NCBI RefSeq assembly: GCF_001883705.2
Contig: NZ_MDEQ02000010.1
Span: 218,074 to 282,073, forward strand
Origin: Burkholderia catarinensis
GTDB taxonomy: Bacteria; Pseudomonadota; Gammaproteobacteria; Burkholderiales; Burkholderiaceae
Direction of reading: 5' to 3'
DNA length: 64,000 bases
A program made the position numbers and the translations under genes. The notes below the pieces were generated by a model. It made no database searches and was not told where the DNA came from. It was given only the letters and a program-made list of their open reading frames with translations. Shown here one piece after another: positions 8,768-19,289 of this stretch; positions within the stretch are counted from its first letter, which is position 1; every line of letters starts with the position of its first letter.

Positions 8768-10741
8768 TTACCCCCGGCTCTTGAACTGCTGAACGGCGTT
8801 CAGGCTTGTGTTCAGGTTCGGCACCGCGACCGTCAGCGATGCGCCGTCAACCTGCTTGAGCAGATCCTCGACGGTCTGCGTGTCCTTCGACGCCTGATCG
8901 AAATATTTCCCGAGCGACGCCTGCGCGGCGTGCAGGTCGGCCTTCATCGCGCTGTCGTTGCGCGCAAGCAGCGACAGCCGCGCGGTGAGCAGGCGCAGCT
9001 TCACGTTCTCGCGCACGAAGTAGCCCTGGTCGGGCGACGCGAGCATCGCGTCCGCGTTGTCGATCCGGCGCACCTGCACGAGGCTCTTCAACTGCTGGCC
9101 GAGACCGGCCGAGAAGTCGTGCCACCACACCTTCCAGCGCGGCTCGCCGGCCACGGCCGACGACGCGGCGTCAACCGGTGCGGCCGCCTGCGGCGCCGCG
9201 TGCGGCACGATCGCCTCGCCGGACAGCGGCAGCGCGTCGATCTTGCCGATCGCGTCGTCGAGCTTGATCGCGAGGCCCGTGAGATCCGCCGCCGGTGCAG
9301 CCTTCAGCTTCTCGATGTCCAGCGCGAGCGCCTTGCGCACCGTGACGGCCTGCGCGCTCTGCGACGTCGCGAGACGCGCGTCGGCGTTCTGCAGCGCGAT
9401 CAGTGCGAGCTGCGTGTTGCCCGTCAGCTGAAGCTGCTGGCTCGCGCTCGACAGCATCTGGTCGACTTCCTCGAGCATCCACGCATCGCGGTTGCGCGAC
9501 AGGTCCTGGTATTGCTGCTGCAGCGCCTGCTGCGCGCTCTGCGCGTCGGCGAGCTTGCCGTCGAGTTGCGCGAGCTGCGTGTCGACCTGGTGCGTGCTCG
9601 CGAGCGCCTGCTCGGTCTTCATGCGCGTCTCGGCCGTCTGCGCGTCGAGCGCCTTCTGGCGCGCGACGAACGTGCCGTCGAGCCGGTCGATCTTGCGGTT
9701 CAGCGCATAGCCGCCGACACCGGCCGCGCAGCCGAGCACGACGACGACGAACCACAGCACCGCGCTGCCGCCGCGGCGCACATGCGGCTCGGGCGCGATA
9801 TAAGGGGGACTGGACGGCGGCGCGGATGCGGCGGCCGGCTTGGAAGCGACGCTTTTGGAATCGTTGGTATCTGTCATGCGTTTAGTCACCGGTGCGGCTG
9901 TCGCCGGTTGGACGGCCTCGTCGGCCATCGTTCGAAACGCGCGGACGATGCGCTCATCGCCCGCGCCGGTCAGCGTAATCCTATCAAAACCCAATGCACG
10001 CGCGGTCTGCTCGATCCGCGGGTGCGGCGTCACGAGCGACGCATGCTTCAGCGCGTCGATCTCGGCCTCGTTCAGGTGCGCCCGCGCGAGTTCGTGCAGG
10101 TTGCGCACGCCCTCCGAGCTCGTGACGAGCCACGCATGCGGCGCGCCGTCGAGCAGCGCATGCACGCGCTCCCACGCGCCGACGCGCGGCTCGGGCACGA
10201 CGCGCCGGTACGCGGCGGCGAGCGTGACGTCCGCGCCGGCCTCGCGCAGCCGGTCGGCGAGCCATTCGCGCCCGCCGTCGCCGCGCACGATCAGCACGCG
10301 CTTGGCCGCCAGCGCCTGCGCGCCGCCGAACGCGGCCTCGATGCACGCGAACAGGCTTTCCGAATCGTAATGGGGCACCCCGCCGTCGGCCGGGGCCTGC
10401 GGTGCGATCACCCGATGCGCGGGCGCCGCGATGCCGTGACGCTCGAGCGCCGCGACGCTGCCGGGCCCGACCACGCCGACCGGCAGCGCGTTCGGCCAGA
10501 TCGCGCCGTACTGCGCGAGCGCGCGGTCGATCGCGTTCGGCGACACGAAAATCACCAGCGCGTAGTCGGCGAGCGCCGCGAACGCGGCGTCGAGCGGCGC
10601 CGGATCGTCGACCGGCGCAATGTCGATCAGCGGGAATTCGAGCACGTCGCAGCCGGCCGCGGCCAGTTGCGACGCGAGCGTGTCCGACTGGCCGTCCGGG
10701 CGCGTCAGGACCGCGGTGAACGCGCGCGCGCCGCCCGCCAT
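8768..10741 (-). CDS. hemDX: Fused uroporphyrinogen-III synthase HemD / membrane protein HemX
   Basis: This is one 657-codon frame. Residues 1 to about 260 match uroporphyrinogen-III synthase, which cyclises hydroxymethylbilane with inversion of ring D (AVLTRPDGQSDTLASQL, VIFVSPNAIDRAL, AWLVTSSEGVRNL). After a Ser/Pro/Ala-rich linker comes one membrane helix (SAVLWFVVVVLGCAAGVGG) and a long, partly coiled-coil HemX domain (KALDAQTAETRMKTEQAL and onward). E. coli encodes these as separate hemD and hemX; the fusion tethers the enzyme to the inner membrane. The start ATG overlaps the hemC stop (ATGA, 10741), indicating translational coupling. No stop or frame change interrupts the junction. Confidence 0.95.
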   Translation of the reverse strand: MAGGARAFTAVLTRPDGQSDTLASQLAAAGCDVLEFPLIDIAPVDDPAPLDAAFAALADYALVIFVSPNAIDRALAQYGAIWPNALPVGVVGPGSVAALERHGIAAPAHRVIAPQAPADGGVPHYDSESLFACIEAAFGGAQALAAKRVLIVRGDGGREWLADRLREAGADVTLAAAYRRVVPEPRVGAWERVHALLDGAPHAWLVTSSEGVRNLHELARAHLNEAEIDALKHASLVTPHPRIEQTARALGFDRITLTGAGDERIVRAFRTMADEAVQPATAAPVTKRMTDTNDSKSVASKPAAASAPPSSPPYIAPEPHVRRGGSAVLWFVVVVLGCAAGVGGYALNRKIDRLDGTFVARQKALDAQTAETRMKTEQALASTHQVDTQLAQLDGKLADAQSAQQALQQQYQDLSRNRDAWMLEEVDQMLSSASQQLQLTGNTQLALIALQNADARLATSQSAQAVTVRKALALDIEKLKAAPAADLTGLAIKLDDAIGKIDALPLSGEAIVPHAAPQAAAPVDAASSAVAGEPRWKVWWHDFSAGLGQQLKSLVQVRRIDNADAMLASPDQGYFVRENVKLRLLTARLSLLARNDSAMKADLHAAQASLGKYFDQASKDTQTVEDLLKQVDGASLTVAVPNLNTSLNAVQQFKSRG

Positions 10742-11742
10742 CAGGCGTCGCCCTTGCCGGACTGCGAGCCCGCGAGCAGCGCCTGGACGATGCCGAGCGC
10801 GCCTTGCGCCTCGAGCTCGTCGGACACGGCGCGGCCGAGCGCAAGCGCATCGGCGACGGTCACGACGGCCGCGCACTCCTCGACCGTCAGCACGCGCTTG
10901 CCGTCGGTCGTCGACACGCGGCCCGTCAGGTACAGTTCGCCCGCGCGCCACACCGCATGCGCGGCGAGCGGCACCTCGCAGCTGCCGCCGAGCGCGCGCG
11001 ACACCATCCGTTCGGCCTCGACCGCGAGCGCGGTCTGCGGGTCGTGCAGCGGCGCAAGCCACGCGGCGACGTCGTCGCGGTGCGCGGCAATCTCGATGCC
11101 GAGCGCGCCCTGGCCGGCCGCCGGCGGGCTGGCTTCGACGTCGAGCAGCGCGCGGATCCGCGCTTCGAGGCCGAGGCGCTTCAGGCCGGCGGCCGCGAGG
11201 ATGATCGCCGCGTAGTCGCCGCGGTCGAGCTTCGCGAGGCGCGTGTCGAGGTTGCCGCGCAGCGGCAGCACGTCGAGGTGCGGATAGCGCGAACGCAGCA
11301 TCGCCTCGCGGCGCAGGCTCGACGTGCCGACCACGGCGCCGGCCGGCAGCGCGTCGAGCGACGCGTAGTCGTTCGACACGAACGCGTCGCGCGGGTCCTC
11401 GCGCTCCATGATCACGGCAAGCGAGAAGCCGTCGGGCAGCGCCATCGGCACGTCCTTCAGCGAATGCACGGCGAGATCGGCGCGGCCGTCGGCCAGCGCG
11501 TTCTCCAGTTCCTTCACGAACAGGCCCTTGCCGCCGACCTTCGACAGCGTGCGATCGAGAATCTGGTCGCCGCGGGTCGTCATCCCGAGGATTTTCACGT
11601 CACAAGCTGGATATAATTTGCGCAGCGCATCACGCACATGTTCGGCTTGCCACATCGCCAGGCGGCTTTCGCGCGAAGCAATCGTCAACGTCGCGGGCGG
11701 CTGTGCCTGCTGCGGCCCGGCCGCAAGGGTCTCGGAATTCAT
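10741..11742 (-). CDS. hemC: Porphobilinogen deaminase (hydroxymethylbilane synthase)
   Basis: This 333-residue enzyme polymerises four porphobilinogens into hydroxymethylbilane, the substrate of the adjacent HemD. Typical motifs are [37 protein letters not shown], the catalytic Asp in HSLKDVP (D97), [11 protein letters not shown], and C255 in [13 protein letters not shown], which carries the dipyrromethane cofactor. I chose the ATG at 11742, which gives a short N-terminal extension; the reading frame stays open for a further 97 codons upstream but without conserved sequence. It diverges from ppc, and the 208-bp gap must hold both promoters. Confidence 0.96.
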   Translation of the reverse strand: MNSETLAAGPQQAQPPATLTIASRESRLAMWQAEHVRDALRKLYPACDVKILGMTTRGDQILDRTLSKVGGKGLFVKELENALADGRADLAVHSLKDVPMALPDGFSLAVIMEREDPRDAFVSNDYASLDALPAGAVVGTSSLRREAMLRSRYPHLDVLPLRGNLDTRLAKLDRGDYAAIILAAAGLKRLGLEARIRALLDVEASPPAAGQGALGIEIAAHRDDVAAWLAPLHDPQTALAVEAERMVSRALGGSCEVPLAAHAVWRAGELYLTGRVSTTDGKRVLTVEECAAVVTVADALALGRAVSDELEAQGALGIVQALLAGSQSGKGDA

Positions 11743-11891
11743 TGCTGGAACATCGAAGGACGGGATTGAAGATCGAACAATGGTAGCACGCACGCCCCGG
11801 GCCGCCCGGGCCTGGAGCCTGCGCCCGACCGGCCCCTGCGCGGGTCGCGGCGCCGATGTGCGGATGTGCCGCACGTAGCTGGTTGCTTGAC

Positions 11892-11918
11892 CGCAGTTCC
11901 CGCAGTTTTCGCAGTTCC
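11892..11918. repeat. Three tandem 9-bp repeats in the hemC-ppc divergent promoter region
   Basis: CGCAGTTCC, CGCAGTTTT and CGCAGTTCC follow one another without gaps, 33 bp before the chosen ppc start and in the hemC upstream region. The spacing of nine bases does not match a helical turn. They could be regulator half-sites or simply a short slippage tract. Confidence 0.6.
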
Positions 11919-11950
11919 TTTTGACTCGAGCTTTCCCAAGGAAACCCATC

Positions 11951-14900
11951 GTGAAGTCTTCCGGATCGGCGCGTACGGCGCGCCGCAATGCTGCCCTGTC
12001 CTCCTCCGACGCCCCGACGGGCACCGTCGCCACCGCCGCGAACGGCCGTGCGAAAACGGCAACGAAACCGAAAGACCCGATACCTCAGACAAAACGCGCG
12101 GCGAAAGCCGCCGGCCCGGCTGCCCGCCCCGCCGCCCGCACGGCCGGCGCACCGAAGTCCGGCACGCGCACGCGCGAGGACAAGGACGGCCCGCTGTTCG
12201 AGGACATCCGCTTCCTCGGCCGCCTGCTCGGCGACGTCGTGCGCGAGCAGGAAGGCGACACCGTGTTCGACGTCGTCGAGACGATCCGCCAGACCGCGGT
12301 CAAGTTCCGCCGCGAGGACGACAGCGAAGCCGCGCAGACGCTCGAGAAGAAGCTGCGCAAGCTGACGCCGGAGCAGACGGTGAGCGTCGTGCGCGCGTTC
12401 AGCTATTTTTCGCATCTCGCGAACATCGCGGAAGACCGCCACCACAACCGCCGCCGCCGCATCCATGCGCTGGCCGGCTCCGCGTCGCAGCCCGGCACGG
12501 TCGCGTACGCGCTCGACCAGCTGAAGACGACCGGCAACGCGTCGAAGCGCCTGCTGCAGCGCTTCTTCGACGATGCGCTGATCGTGCCCGTGCTGACCGC
12601 ACACCCGACCGAAGTGCAGCGCAAGAGCATTCTCGACGCGCAGCACGACATCGCGCGCCTGCTCGCCGAGCGCGACCAGGAGCTGACCGCGCGCGAGCGC
12701 CAGCACAACGAAGCGATGCTGCGTGCGCGCGTGACCGCGCTGTGGCAGACGCGGATGCTGCGCGACGCGCGCCTGACGGTCGGCGACGAGATCGAGAACG
12801 CGCTGTCGTACTACCGCGCGACGTTCCTCGACGAGCTGCCCGCGCTGTACGGCGATATCGAGGCCGCGCTCGCCGAGCACGGCCTGTCCGCGCGCGTGCC
12901 CGCGTTCTTCCAGATGGGCAGCTGGATCGGCGGCGATCGCGACGGCAATCCGAACGTGACGGCGCCGACGCTCGACGAGGCGATCAACCGCCAGGCCGCG
13001 GTGATCCTCGAACACTATCTGGAACAGGTGCACAAGCTCGGCGCCGAACTGTCGGTGTCGAACCTGCTCGTCGGCGCGAACGACGCCGTGAAGGCGCTCG
13101 CGGCCGCATCGCCCGACCAGTCGCCGCACCGCGTCGACGAACCGTATCGCCGCGCGCTGATCGGCATCTACACGCGGCTCGCCGCGAGCGCGCGCGTGCG
13201 CCTGGGCGAAGGCACGGTGCCCGTGCGCAGCGCGGGCCGCGGCGCGGCGCCCGTGCGCGCGATCCCGTATGCGGATTCCGAAGCGTTCGTCGCCGACCTG
13301 AAGGTGCTGACCGCGTCGCTCGACGAACACCACGGCACGTCGCTCGCCTCGCCGCGCCTCGCGCCGCTCGTGCGCGCGGCCGAAGTGTTCGGCTTCCATC
13401 TCGCGAGCATCGACCTGCGCCAGAGCTCCGACATCCATGAAGCCGTGGTCGCCGAGCTGTTCGCGCGCGCGGGCGTCGAGGCCGACTACGCGGCGCTCGC
13501 CGAGGAAGACAAGCTGCGCGTGCTGCTCGCCGCGCTCGCCGATCCGCGCCCGCTGCGCTCGCCGTACCTCGAATACTCGGCGCTCGCGCAGAGCGAGCTC
13601 GGCGTGTTCGAGAAGGCGCGCGAAGTCCGCGCGCAATTCGGCGCGCGCGCGGTGCGCAACTACATCATTTCGCATACGGAAACCGTGAGCGACCTCGTCG
13701 AGGTGCTGCTGCTGCAGAAGGAGACGGGCCTGCTCGAAGGCGCGCTCGGCGTGCCCGGCGGCGATGCGAGGAACAGCCTGATGGTGATCCCGCTGTTCGA
13801 GACGATCCCCGACCTGCGCGACGCGTCGCGCATCATGCGCGAATACTTCGCGCTGCCGGGCGTCGATGCGCTGATCGCGCACCAGGGCGCCGAGCAGGAA
13901 GTGATGCTCGGCTACTCGGACAGCAACAAGGACGGCGGCTTCCTCACGTCGAACTGGGAGCTGTATCGCGCGGAACTCGCGCTCGTCGACCTGTTCCGCG
14001 ACTGCAAGATCACGCTGCGGCTGTTCCACGGCCGCGGCGGCACGGTCGGCCGCGGCGGCGGCCCGACCTACCAGGCGATCCTGGCGCAGCCGCCGGGCAC
14101 CGTGAACGGCCAGATCCGCCTGACCGAACAGGGCGAGGTGATCGCGAGCAAGTTCGCGAACCCCGAGATCGGCCGGCGCAACCTCGAGACGGTCGTCGCC
14201 GCGACGCTCGAGGCATCGCTGCTGCCGCAGTCGAACGCGCCCGCGCAACTGCCCGCGTTCGAAGCCGCGATGCAGACGCTGTCCGACTCGGCGATGGCCG
14301 CGTACCGTGCGCTCGTCTACGAAACGCCGGGCTTCACCGACTACTTCTTCTCGTCGACGCCGATCACCGAGATCGCCGAGCTGAACATCGGCAGCCGCCC
14401 GGCTTCGCGCAAGCTGCAGGATCCGAAGCAGCGCAAGATCGAGGATCTGCGCGCGATTCCGTGGGGCTTCTCGTGGGGCCAGTGCCGGCTGCTGCTGACG
14501 GGCTGGTACGGCTTCGGCAGCGCGGTGAGCGCGTATCTCGACGCCGCGCAGGACGACGCCGAACGCACGAAGCGCGTCGCGCTGCTGAAGAAGATGAACA
14601 AGACCTGGCCGTTCTTCGCGAACCTGCTGTCGAACATGGACATGGTGCTCGCGAAGACCGATCTCGCGGTCGCGTCGCGCTATGCGCAGCTCGTCGCCGA
14701 TCGCAAGCTGCGCAAGCACGTGTTCGAGCGGATCGTCGCGGAATGGGAGCGCACGTCGCATGCGCTGGCGGAAATCACCGGGCAGGAAGGCCGCCTCGCG
14801 ACCAACCCGCTGCTCGCGCGGTCGATCAAGAACCGCTTCCCGTATCTCGATCCGCTGAACCACCTGCAGGTCGAGCTGATCAAGCGTCACCGCGCGGGCG

Positions 14901-14977
14901 ACACGAACGCGCGGCTGCGCCGCGGGATTCACCTGACGATCAACGGGATCGCGGCCGGCCTGCGCAACACGGGCTGA
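11951..14977 (+). CDS. ppc: Phosphoenolpyruvate carboxylase
   Basis: This large enzyme (1008 residues from the GTG at 11951) carboxylates phosphoenolpyruvate to oxaloacetate, replenishing the citric acid cycle. The catalytic His motif [13 protein letters not shown] lies in the first third. Further on are [34 protein letters not shown], and the mobile active-site loop [17 protein letters not shown]; the C-terminus ends RNTG as in the family. A Ser/Ala/Lys-rich segment of about 75 residues precedes the conserved domain, longer than in E. coli PPC (883 residues). I preferred GTG 11951 because AAGGA lies eight bases upstream; a TTG at 11921 in frame would add ten residues. Terminated by the hairpin at 15021. 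Confidence 0.95.
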   Translation: MKSSGSARTARRNAALSSSDAPTGTVATAANGRAKTATKPKDPIPQTKRAAKAAGPAARPAARTAGAPKSGTRTREDKDGPLFEDIRFLGRLLGDVVREQEGDTVFDVVETIRQTAVKFRREDDSEAAQTLEKKLRKLTPEQTVSVVRAFSYFSHLANIAEDRHHNRRRRIHALAGSASQPGTVAYALDQLKTTGNASKRLLQRFFDDALIVPVLTAHPTEVQRKSILDAQHDIARLLAERDQELTARERQHNEAMLRARVTALWQTRMLRDARLTVGDEIENALSYYRATFLDELPALYGDIEAALAEHGLSARVPAFFQMGSWIGGDRDGNPNVTAPTLDEAINRQAAVILEHYLEQVHKLGAELSVSNLLVGANDAVKALAAASPDQSPHRVDEPYRRALIGIYTRLAASARVRLGEGTVPVRSAGRGAAPVRAIPYADSEAFVADLKVLTASLDEHHGTSLASPRLAPLVRAAEVFGFHLASIDLRQSSDIHEAVVAELFARAGVEADYAALAEEDKLRVLLAALADPRPLRSPYLEYSALAQSELGVFEKAREVRAQFGARAVRNYIISHTETVSDLVEVLLLQKETGLLEGALGVPGGDARNSLMVIPLFETIPDLRDASRIMREYFALPGVDALIAHQGAEQEVMLGYSDSNKDGGFLTSNWELYRAELALVDLFRDCKITLRLFHGRGGTVGRGGGPTYQAILAQPPGTVNGQIRLTEQGEVIASKFANPEIGRRNLETVVAATLEASLLPQSNAPAQLPAFEAAMQTLSDSAMAAYRALVYETPGFTDYFFSSTPITEIAELNIGSRPASRKLQDPKQRKIEDLRAIPWGFSWGQCRLLLTGWYGFGSAVSAYLDAAQDDAERTKRVALLKKMNKTWPFFANLLSNMDMVLAKTDLAVASRYAQLVADRKLRKHVFERIVAEWERTSHALAEITGQEGRLATNPLLARSIKNRFPYLDPLNHLQVELIKRHRAGDTNARLRRGIHLTINGIAAGLRNTG

Positions 14978-15020
14978 TCCGCATGCGGCGCGGGCTCGTT
15001 CCGCGCCGGCCGGCATCGTG

Positions 15021-15060
15021 AAAGCCGCGATACGCCACGGTGCGTATCGCGGCTTTTTTC
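15021..15060 (+). terminator. Rho-independent terminator after ppc
   Basis: The stem AAAGCCGCGATACG pairs with CGTATCGCGGCTTT and runs into a six-T tract. It lies 44 bp after the ppc stop codon and also separates ppc from the convergent methyltransferase gene. Confidence 0.9.
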
Positions 15061-15095
15061 ATGCGAACGCGCAACAGCGCCGGCGTGCCGCTCGT

Positions 15096-15848
15096 TCAGT
15101 GCGCGTCGATCAGCAGCGCATCGTGCTCGAACGAACCGTCCGGCCGCACCGCGTAATACCCGCGCACCTCGTCGGGCGCATGCGCCCACAGCGCGCGAAT
15201 GCCCGCGACGCTGTCCGCCGGCGTGCGGATGCGGGTAACCCACGTGTCGAAATCGATCGGCAGCCGCCAGCGGCTGTGCACGTGCGCATCGAAACCGGCA
15301 GCGCGGAACATCGCGAGCCACTCGTCCGCACGGTAGTCGCGCACGTGCGACGCGTCGCGCAGCACTTCCGCGGCCTGCAGGTACGTGTCGAGAAGCGGAT
15401 GGTCGTTGCCCGCGATGTCGATCATCAGCACGCGGCCGCCCGGTTTCAGCACGCGGCGCGCCTCGGCGAGCGCCGCGCGCATGTCATGCCAATGGTGCGC
15501 GCTCATCCGGCTCACCACCCAGTCGAACGCCGCTGTATCGAACGGCAGCCGTTCGGCCGGGCCCTGCTGCGTGCGGATGTTCGCGAGCCCGCGCTCGCGC
15601 GCGGCCGCGTCGACGGTCGCGAGCATCGGCGCGGCGAGATCGTACGCGACCACGTCGCGCACGTGCGGCGCGACGGCGAAGCTCGCGTGGCCGGCGCCGC
15701 AGCCGAGATCGAGCACCGCGGCATCGGGCGTCGCGCGCACCGCGTCGGCGAGCGTCTGCAGATCGGCGCCCGTCGCGTGGACCGTGCTCGTCAGATAGGC
15801 GGCGGCCGTCGTGCCGAATGCGTCGGCGACCTGGTCGTGGTGTTTCAT
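15096..15848 (-). CDS. Class I SAM-dependent methyltransferase
   Basis: This 250-residue protein has a Rossmann-like methyltransferase fold of the UbiE/Methyltransf_11 kind. Motif I is [17 protein letters not shown] (about residues 44-60), followed by the acidic end of strand 2 ([10 protein letters not shown]), then [22 protein letters not shown], and the post-motif [12 protein letters not shown]. The ATG at 15848 has AAGGAGCGAAGG directly upstream. The substrate is unknown; relatives act on small molecules. It diverges from an XRE/MmyB-type regulator and their shared promoter region carries an 18-bp palindrome, so regulation of this gene by that neighbour is likely (inference). Confidence 0.88.
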   Translation of the reverse strand: MKHHDQVADAFGTTAAAYLTSTVHATGADLQTLADAVRATPDAAVLDLGCGAGHASFAVAPHVRDVVAYDLAAPMLATVDAAARERGLANIRTQQGPAERLPFDTAAFDWVVSRMSAHHWHDMRAALAEARRVLKPGGRVLMIDIAGNDHPLLDTYLQAAEVLRDASHVRDYRADEWLAMFRAAGFDAHVHSRWRLPIDFDTWVTRIRTPADSVAGIRALWAHAPDEVRGYYAVRPDGSFEHDALLIDAH

Positions 15849-15966
15849 CCTTCGCTCCTTTGTGCGGTCGACCGGAGCCGACACGAGTTGGCGCTTCAGT
15901 GCCTGTTCCAGCCCCATGCAACGCGTTTTGTGGGACGTTCGCTGCCCTGCCGGTGCGCGAGCCGCT

Positions 15967-16011
15967 ACAATAGGCCTGCACTTGTACCAGTACAAGTTAA
16001 GCAGTTATTCT
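15967..16011. promoter_or_regulatory. Back-to-back promoters built on an 18-bp palindrome
   Basis: The perfect palindrome ACTTGTAC-CA-GTACAAGT occupies 15980-15997. Each arm supplies a -35-like TTGTAC. On the minus strand TTGTAC (15995-15990) is followed after 17 bp by TATTGT (15972-15967), pointing to the methyltransferase. On the plus strand TTGTAC (15982-15987) is followed after 18 bp by TATTCT (16006-16011), pointing to the regulator. A dimer bound here would block both promoters. Confidence 0.72.
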
Positions 16012-16071
16012 GGTATTCGATACACCTGTCTGATCGTTGCCGCGTTCTCGCCTTCACTTCGCCGTTTCCGC

Positions 16072-16881
16072 ATGAACCATCCGTCCTCCGCCCCCGTCCC
16101 GCCGCTCGACGCCACGCCCGCCCGTGCGCTCGGCGAATTCATCCGCGCCCACCGCGAGCGGCTGTCGCCGCAGGCCGTCGGCCTGCCGCCCGGCCCGCGC
16201 CGCCGCACGCCGGGGCTGCGGCGCGAGGAAGTCGCGCAACTGTGCGGCGTCAGCCCGACCTGGTACACGTGGATCGAACAGGGCCGCCCCGTGTCGGCAT
16301 CGGCCGACGCGCTCGCGCGGATCGCCGTCGCGCTGCAATTGTCGAAGGCCGAGCGCGCGTACCTGTTCGAGCTGGCCGCGCAGCGCGACCCGGCCGAGCC
16401 CGACGTCGCGGGCGGCGACCTGCCGCCGACGCTCGCCGCGACCGTCGCGGCGATCGCAACGCCCGCGTACGTGCTCGACCGGCAATGGAACGCGCTCGCC
16501 TGGAACGCGCCGGCCGCCACGCTCTTTTCCGGCTGGCTCGACGGCGAGCACGACCGCAACCTGCTGCGCTTCACGTTCATGTCGCCGGCCGCGCGCACGC
16601 TGATCGTCGACTGGGAAACCCGCGCGCGGCGGCTCGCGGCCGAATTCCGCGCCGATTCGATCCGCCACCTGGCCGACGCGCCGACGCGCGCGCTGATCGA
16701 CGCGCTGACCGCCGGCAGCGATGCGTTCGCGCAGTACTGGGCATCGCAGGACGTGTTCGAGCGCGAAGGCGGCCTGCGCGAATTCGACCATCCGGCCGAC
16801 GGCCGTCTCGTGTATCAGCAGATCACGCTGAAGCCCGCGCACCGCGAGGACCTGAAGCTGGTCGTGCTCGTGCGCGGCTGA
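16072..16881 (+). CDS. Helix-turn-helix regulator, XRE family with MmyB-like ligand domain
   Basis: This 269-residue protein has an N-terminal XRE-type HTH ([14 protein letters not shown], then [27 protein letters not shown]). The C-terminal half matches the MmyB-like/PAS-type ligand domain found in many actinobacterial and proteobacterial repressors ([39 protein letters not shown], and the terminal [10 protein letters not shown]). Such proteins bind small lipophilic ligands and often repress a divergent enzyme gene. Here the divergent neighbour is a methyltransferase, and the intergenic palindrome is a good operator candidate. The start ATG at 16072 lacks a strong ribosome binding site, but conservation begins just after it. 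Confidence 0.88.
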   Translation: MNHPSSAPVPPLDATPARALGEFIRAHRERLSPQAVGLPPGPRRRTPGLRREEVAQLCGVSPTWYTWIEQGRPVSASADALARIAVALQLSKAERAYLFELAAQRDPAEPDVAGGDLPPTLAATVAAIATPAYVLDRQWNALAWNAPAATLFSGWLDGEHDRNLLRFTFMSPAARTLIVDWETRARRLAAEFRADSIRHLADAPTRALIDALTAGSDAFAQYWASQDVFEREGGLREFDHPADGRLVYQQITLKPAHREDLKLVVLVRG

Positions 16882-16956
16882 GCGCAACGGCCCGCACCGG
16901 CAACGCCCGGCGGCCCGCCGCGAACGGCTGCGGGCCGCGGCGGGCCGGCCCGCGAA

Positions 16957-16965
16957 TGTTAGAAT
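16957..16965 (+). promoter_or_regulatory. Extended -10 promoter element of argH
   Basis: TG-T-TAGAAT lies 54 bp before the argH start codon and fits an extended -10 hexamer; no convincing -35 box is seen. Confidence 0.55.
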
Positions 16966-17018
16966 CGCGGGATTCCCTCGGCGGCGCACGCCGCCCAACT
17001 CCCCTTCGAAGAATCGCC

Positions 17019-18428
17019 ATGACGTCCCAACTGCACAAAAAGGGCGAGGCCTGGTCGGCCCGCTTCTCGGAACCGATGTCGGAACTGGTCAAGCGCTACA
17101 CGTCGTCGGTGTTTTTCGACAAGCGCCTCGCGCTCGTCGACATCGCCGGCTCGCTCGCGCACGCGAACATGCTCGCCGCGCAGAAGATCATCAGCGCCGA
17201 CGACCTGGCCGCGATCGAACGCGGGATGGCGCAGATCAAGGGCGAGATCGAGCGCGGCGAATTCGAATGGCAGCTCGACCTGGAGGACGTCCACCTGAAC
17301 ATCGAGGCGCGCCTGACCGCGCTGATCGGCGATGCGGGCAAGCGCCTGCACACGGGCCGCTCGCGCAACGACCAGGTCGCGACCGACATCCGCCTGTGGC
17401 TGCGCGGCGAGATCGACCGGATCGGCGGCCTGCTGAGCGACCTGCGCGGCGCGCTGCTCGACCTCGCGGAGCAAAACGCCGGCACGATCATGCCGGGCTT
17501 CACGCACCTGCAGGTCGCGCAACCCGTCACGTTCGGCCACCACCTGCTCGCCTACGTCGAGATGTTCTCGCGCGACGCTGAGCGCATGCGCGACTGCCGC
17601 ACCCGCGTGAACCGCCTGCCGCTCGGCGCGGCCGCGCTCGCGGGCACGAGCTACCCGATCGACCGTCACGCGGTCGCGAAGACGCTCGGCTTCGACGGCA
17701 TCTGCGCGAACTCGCTCGACGCGGTATCCGATCGCGATTTCGCGATCGAATTCACGGCCGCCTCCGCGCTCGTGATGACGCACGTATCGCGTTTCTCCGA
17801 AGAACTCGTGCTGTGGATGAGCCCGCGCGTCGGCTTCATCGACATCGCCGACCGCTTCTGCACCGGCAGCTCGATCATGCCGCAGAAGAAGAACCCGGAC
17901 GTGCCCGAGCTCGCACGCGGCAAGACGGGCCGCGTGAACGGCCACCTGATGGCGCTCCTGACGCTGATGAAGGGCCAGCCGCTCGCGTACAACAAGGACA
18001 ACCAGGAAGACAAGGAACCGCTGTTCGACACGGTCGATACCGTCGCCGACACGCTGCGGATCTTCGCCGAAATGGTCGCCGGCATCACCGTGAAGCCGGA
18101 CGCGATGCGCGCGGCCGCGCTGCAGGGTTTCTCGACCGCCACCGACCTCGCCGACTACCTCGTGAAGCGCGGGCTGCCGTTCCGCGATGCGCACGAAGCC
18201 GTCGCGCACGCGGTGCGGATCTGCGACGATCGCGGCATCGATCTGGCCGACCTGACGCTCGACGAGATGAAGCAGGAACTGCCGAACGTCGCGCACCTGA
18301 TCGGCGACGACGTGTTCGGCTACCTGACGCTCGAGGGTTCGGTCGCGAGCCGCAACCACCCGGGCGGCACCGCGCCCGACCAGGTGCGCGCCGCCGTCAA
18401 GGCTGCCCGCGCCGCGCTCGGCCAGTAA
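17019..18428 (+). CDS. argH: Argininosuccinate lyase
   Basis: This 469-residue enzyme performs the last step of arginine synthesis, splitting argininosuccinate into arginine and fumarate. It belongs to the fumarase/aspartase superfamily. The signature [12 protein letters not shown] is intact (near residue 285-297) and includes the flexible catalytic Ser loop. Other family motifs are [30 protein letters not shown] (with the catalytic His) and the C-terminal [17 protein letters not shown]. The start at 17019 gives the normal length; the frame remains open far upstream through another gene's shadow. A factor-independent terminator follows at 18443. Confidence 0.97.
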   Translation: MTSQLHKKGEAWSARFSEPMSELVKRYTSSVFFDKRLALVDIAGSLAHANMLAAQKIISADDLAAIERGMAQIKGEIERGEFEWQLDLEDVHLNIEARLTALIGDAGKRLHTGRSRNDQVATDIRLWLRGEIDRIGGLLSDLRGALLDLAEQNAGTIMPGFTHLQVAQPVTFGHHLLAYVEMFSRDAERMRDCRTRVNRLPLGAAALAGTSYPIDRHAVAKTLGFDGICANSLDAVSDRDFAIEFTAASALVMTHVSRFSEELVLWMSPRVGFIDIADRFCTGSSIMPQKKNPDVPELARGKTGRVNGHLMALLTLMKGQPLAYNKDNQEDKEPLFDTVDTVADTLRIFAEMVAGITVKPDAMRAAALQGFSTATDLADYLVKRGLPFRDAHEAVAHAVRICDDRGIDLADLTLDEMKQELPNVAHLIGDDVFGYLTLEGSVASRNHPGGTAPDQVRAAVKAARAALGQ

Positions 18429-18442
18429 GCCCGCTGTTCCGG

Positions 18443-18467
18443 ACGGACGCCTTCGGCGTCCGTTTTT
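18443..18467 (+). terminator. Rho-independent terminator after argH
   Basis: ACGGACGCC-TTC-GGCGTCCGT followed by a T run, starting 14 bp after the argH stop. Confidence 0.88.
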
Positions 18468-18522
18468 CATTCGGGCGGCCATCGCGCCGCCCATCGCCTT
18501 CCCCGCTTCCTGGATACCGCCG

Positions 18523-19206
18523 ATGACCTTCTCCGCCGCGCTCTTCGACATGGACGGCCTGCTCGTCGATTCCGAGCGGACCATCATGAACACGTGGATC
18601 GACGTGTCGAATGCGCACGGGGTCGCGCTGACCGTCACCGACTACCTGCAGATCGTCGGCCGCTCGTTCGCCGAAGGCCAGGTCATCCTGGCTCGGCTGA
18701 TCGGCAACACCGAGACGTTCGACGCCGTACGCCTGCGCGTGCGCGAACAGCTCGCCGCGCCCGAACCGCATCCGAAGTTTCCGCTGAAGCCCGGCGCGCT
18801 CGCGCTGCTCGACGCGCTCGCGCAGGCCGGCATTCCGTGCGCGGTCGCGTCGTCGTCCACGGGCGACGTGATCCGCGCGCGGCTCGACGCGGTCGGCGTG
18901 CTGCCGTTCTTCCGCGCGATCGCGGGCGGCGACGAAGTCGCGCGCGGCAAGCCCGACCCGGCCGTCTACCGGCTCGCGGCCGAACGCCTCGGCGTGCCGG
19001 CACACGCGTGCGTCGCGTTCGAGGACAGCGACTTCGGCGCCCAGTCGGCCGCCGGCGCAGGCGCATCGGTCGTTACCGTGCCCGACCTGAAGGCGCCGAC
19101 GCCCGAAATCGTCGCGCTGAGCCTGCACGTGCTCGCATCGCTCGACGAGGCGGTCGCGCTCGTGCCGTCGTGGTTCGGCCGGCACGACACGCAACAGCCC
19201 GCGTAG
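18523..19206 (+). CDS. HAD superfamily phosphatase (hexose-phosphatase-like)
   Basis: This 227-residue protein is a HAD hydrolase of the beta-phosphoglucomutase/phosphoglycolate phosphatase group. Motif I FDMDGLLVDSE contains the nucleophile and acid/base Asp pair, motif II is VASSS, motif III the Lys of GKPDPAVY, and motif IV FEDSDFG binds magnesium. The cap domain is inserted after motif I. The pattern is closest to E. coli YniC/HxpB-type sugar phosphate phosphatases, but substrate cannot be assigned from sequence. It lies between two terminators and appears monocistronic. Confidence 0.88.
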   Translation: MTFSAALFDMDGLLVDSERTIMNTWIDVSNAHGVALTVTDYLQIVGRSFAEGQVILARLIGNTETFDAVRLRVREQLAAPEPHPKFPLKPGALALLDALAQAGIPCAVASSSTGDVIRARLDAVGVLPFFRAIAGGDEVARGKPDPAVYRLAAERLGVPAHACVAFEDSDFGAQSAAGAGASVVTVPDLKAPTPEIVALSLHVLASLDEAVALVPSWFGRHDTQQPA

Positions 19207-19226
19207 GCGGCACGCTGCCCAATGCA

Positions 19227-19253
19227 AAACGGGCACCCGATGGGTGCCCGTTT
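19227..19253. terminator. Bidirectional terminator between convergent genes
   Basis: A perfect 12-bp stem, AAACGGGCACCC/GGGTGCCCGTTT, with a 3-base loop separates the HAD gene (plus) from the LprI-like gene (minus). The T and A runs are short, so efficiency is uncertain. Confidence 0.75.
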
Positions 19254-19289
19254 CGCTTTATCGCCGAACAACCGGCATCGCGGTTGCGT

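Noticed and set aside
11630..15016. A long open frame antisense to ppc
   Set aside because: Arg-rich shadow of a conserved gene; no start signal or domain.
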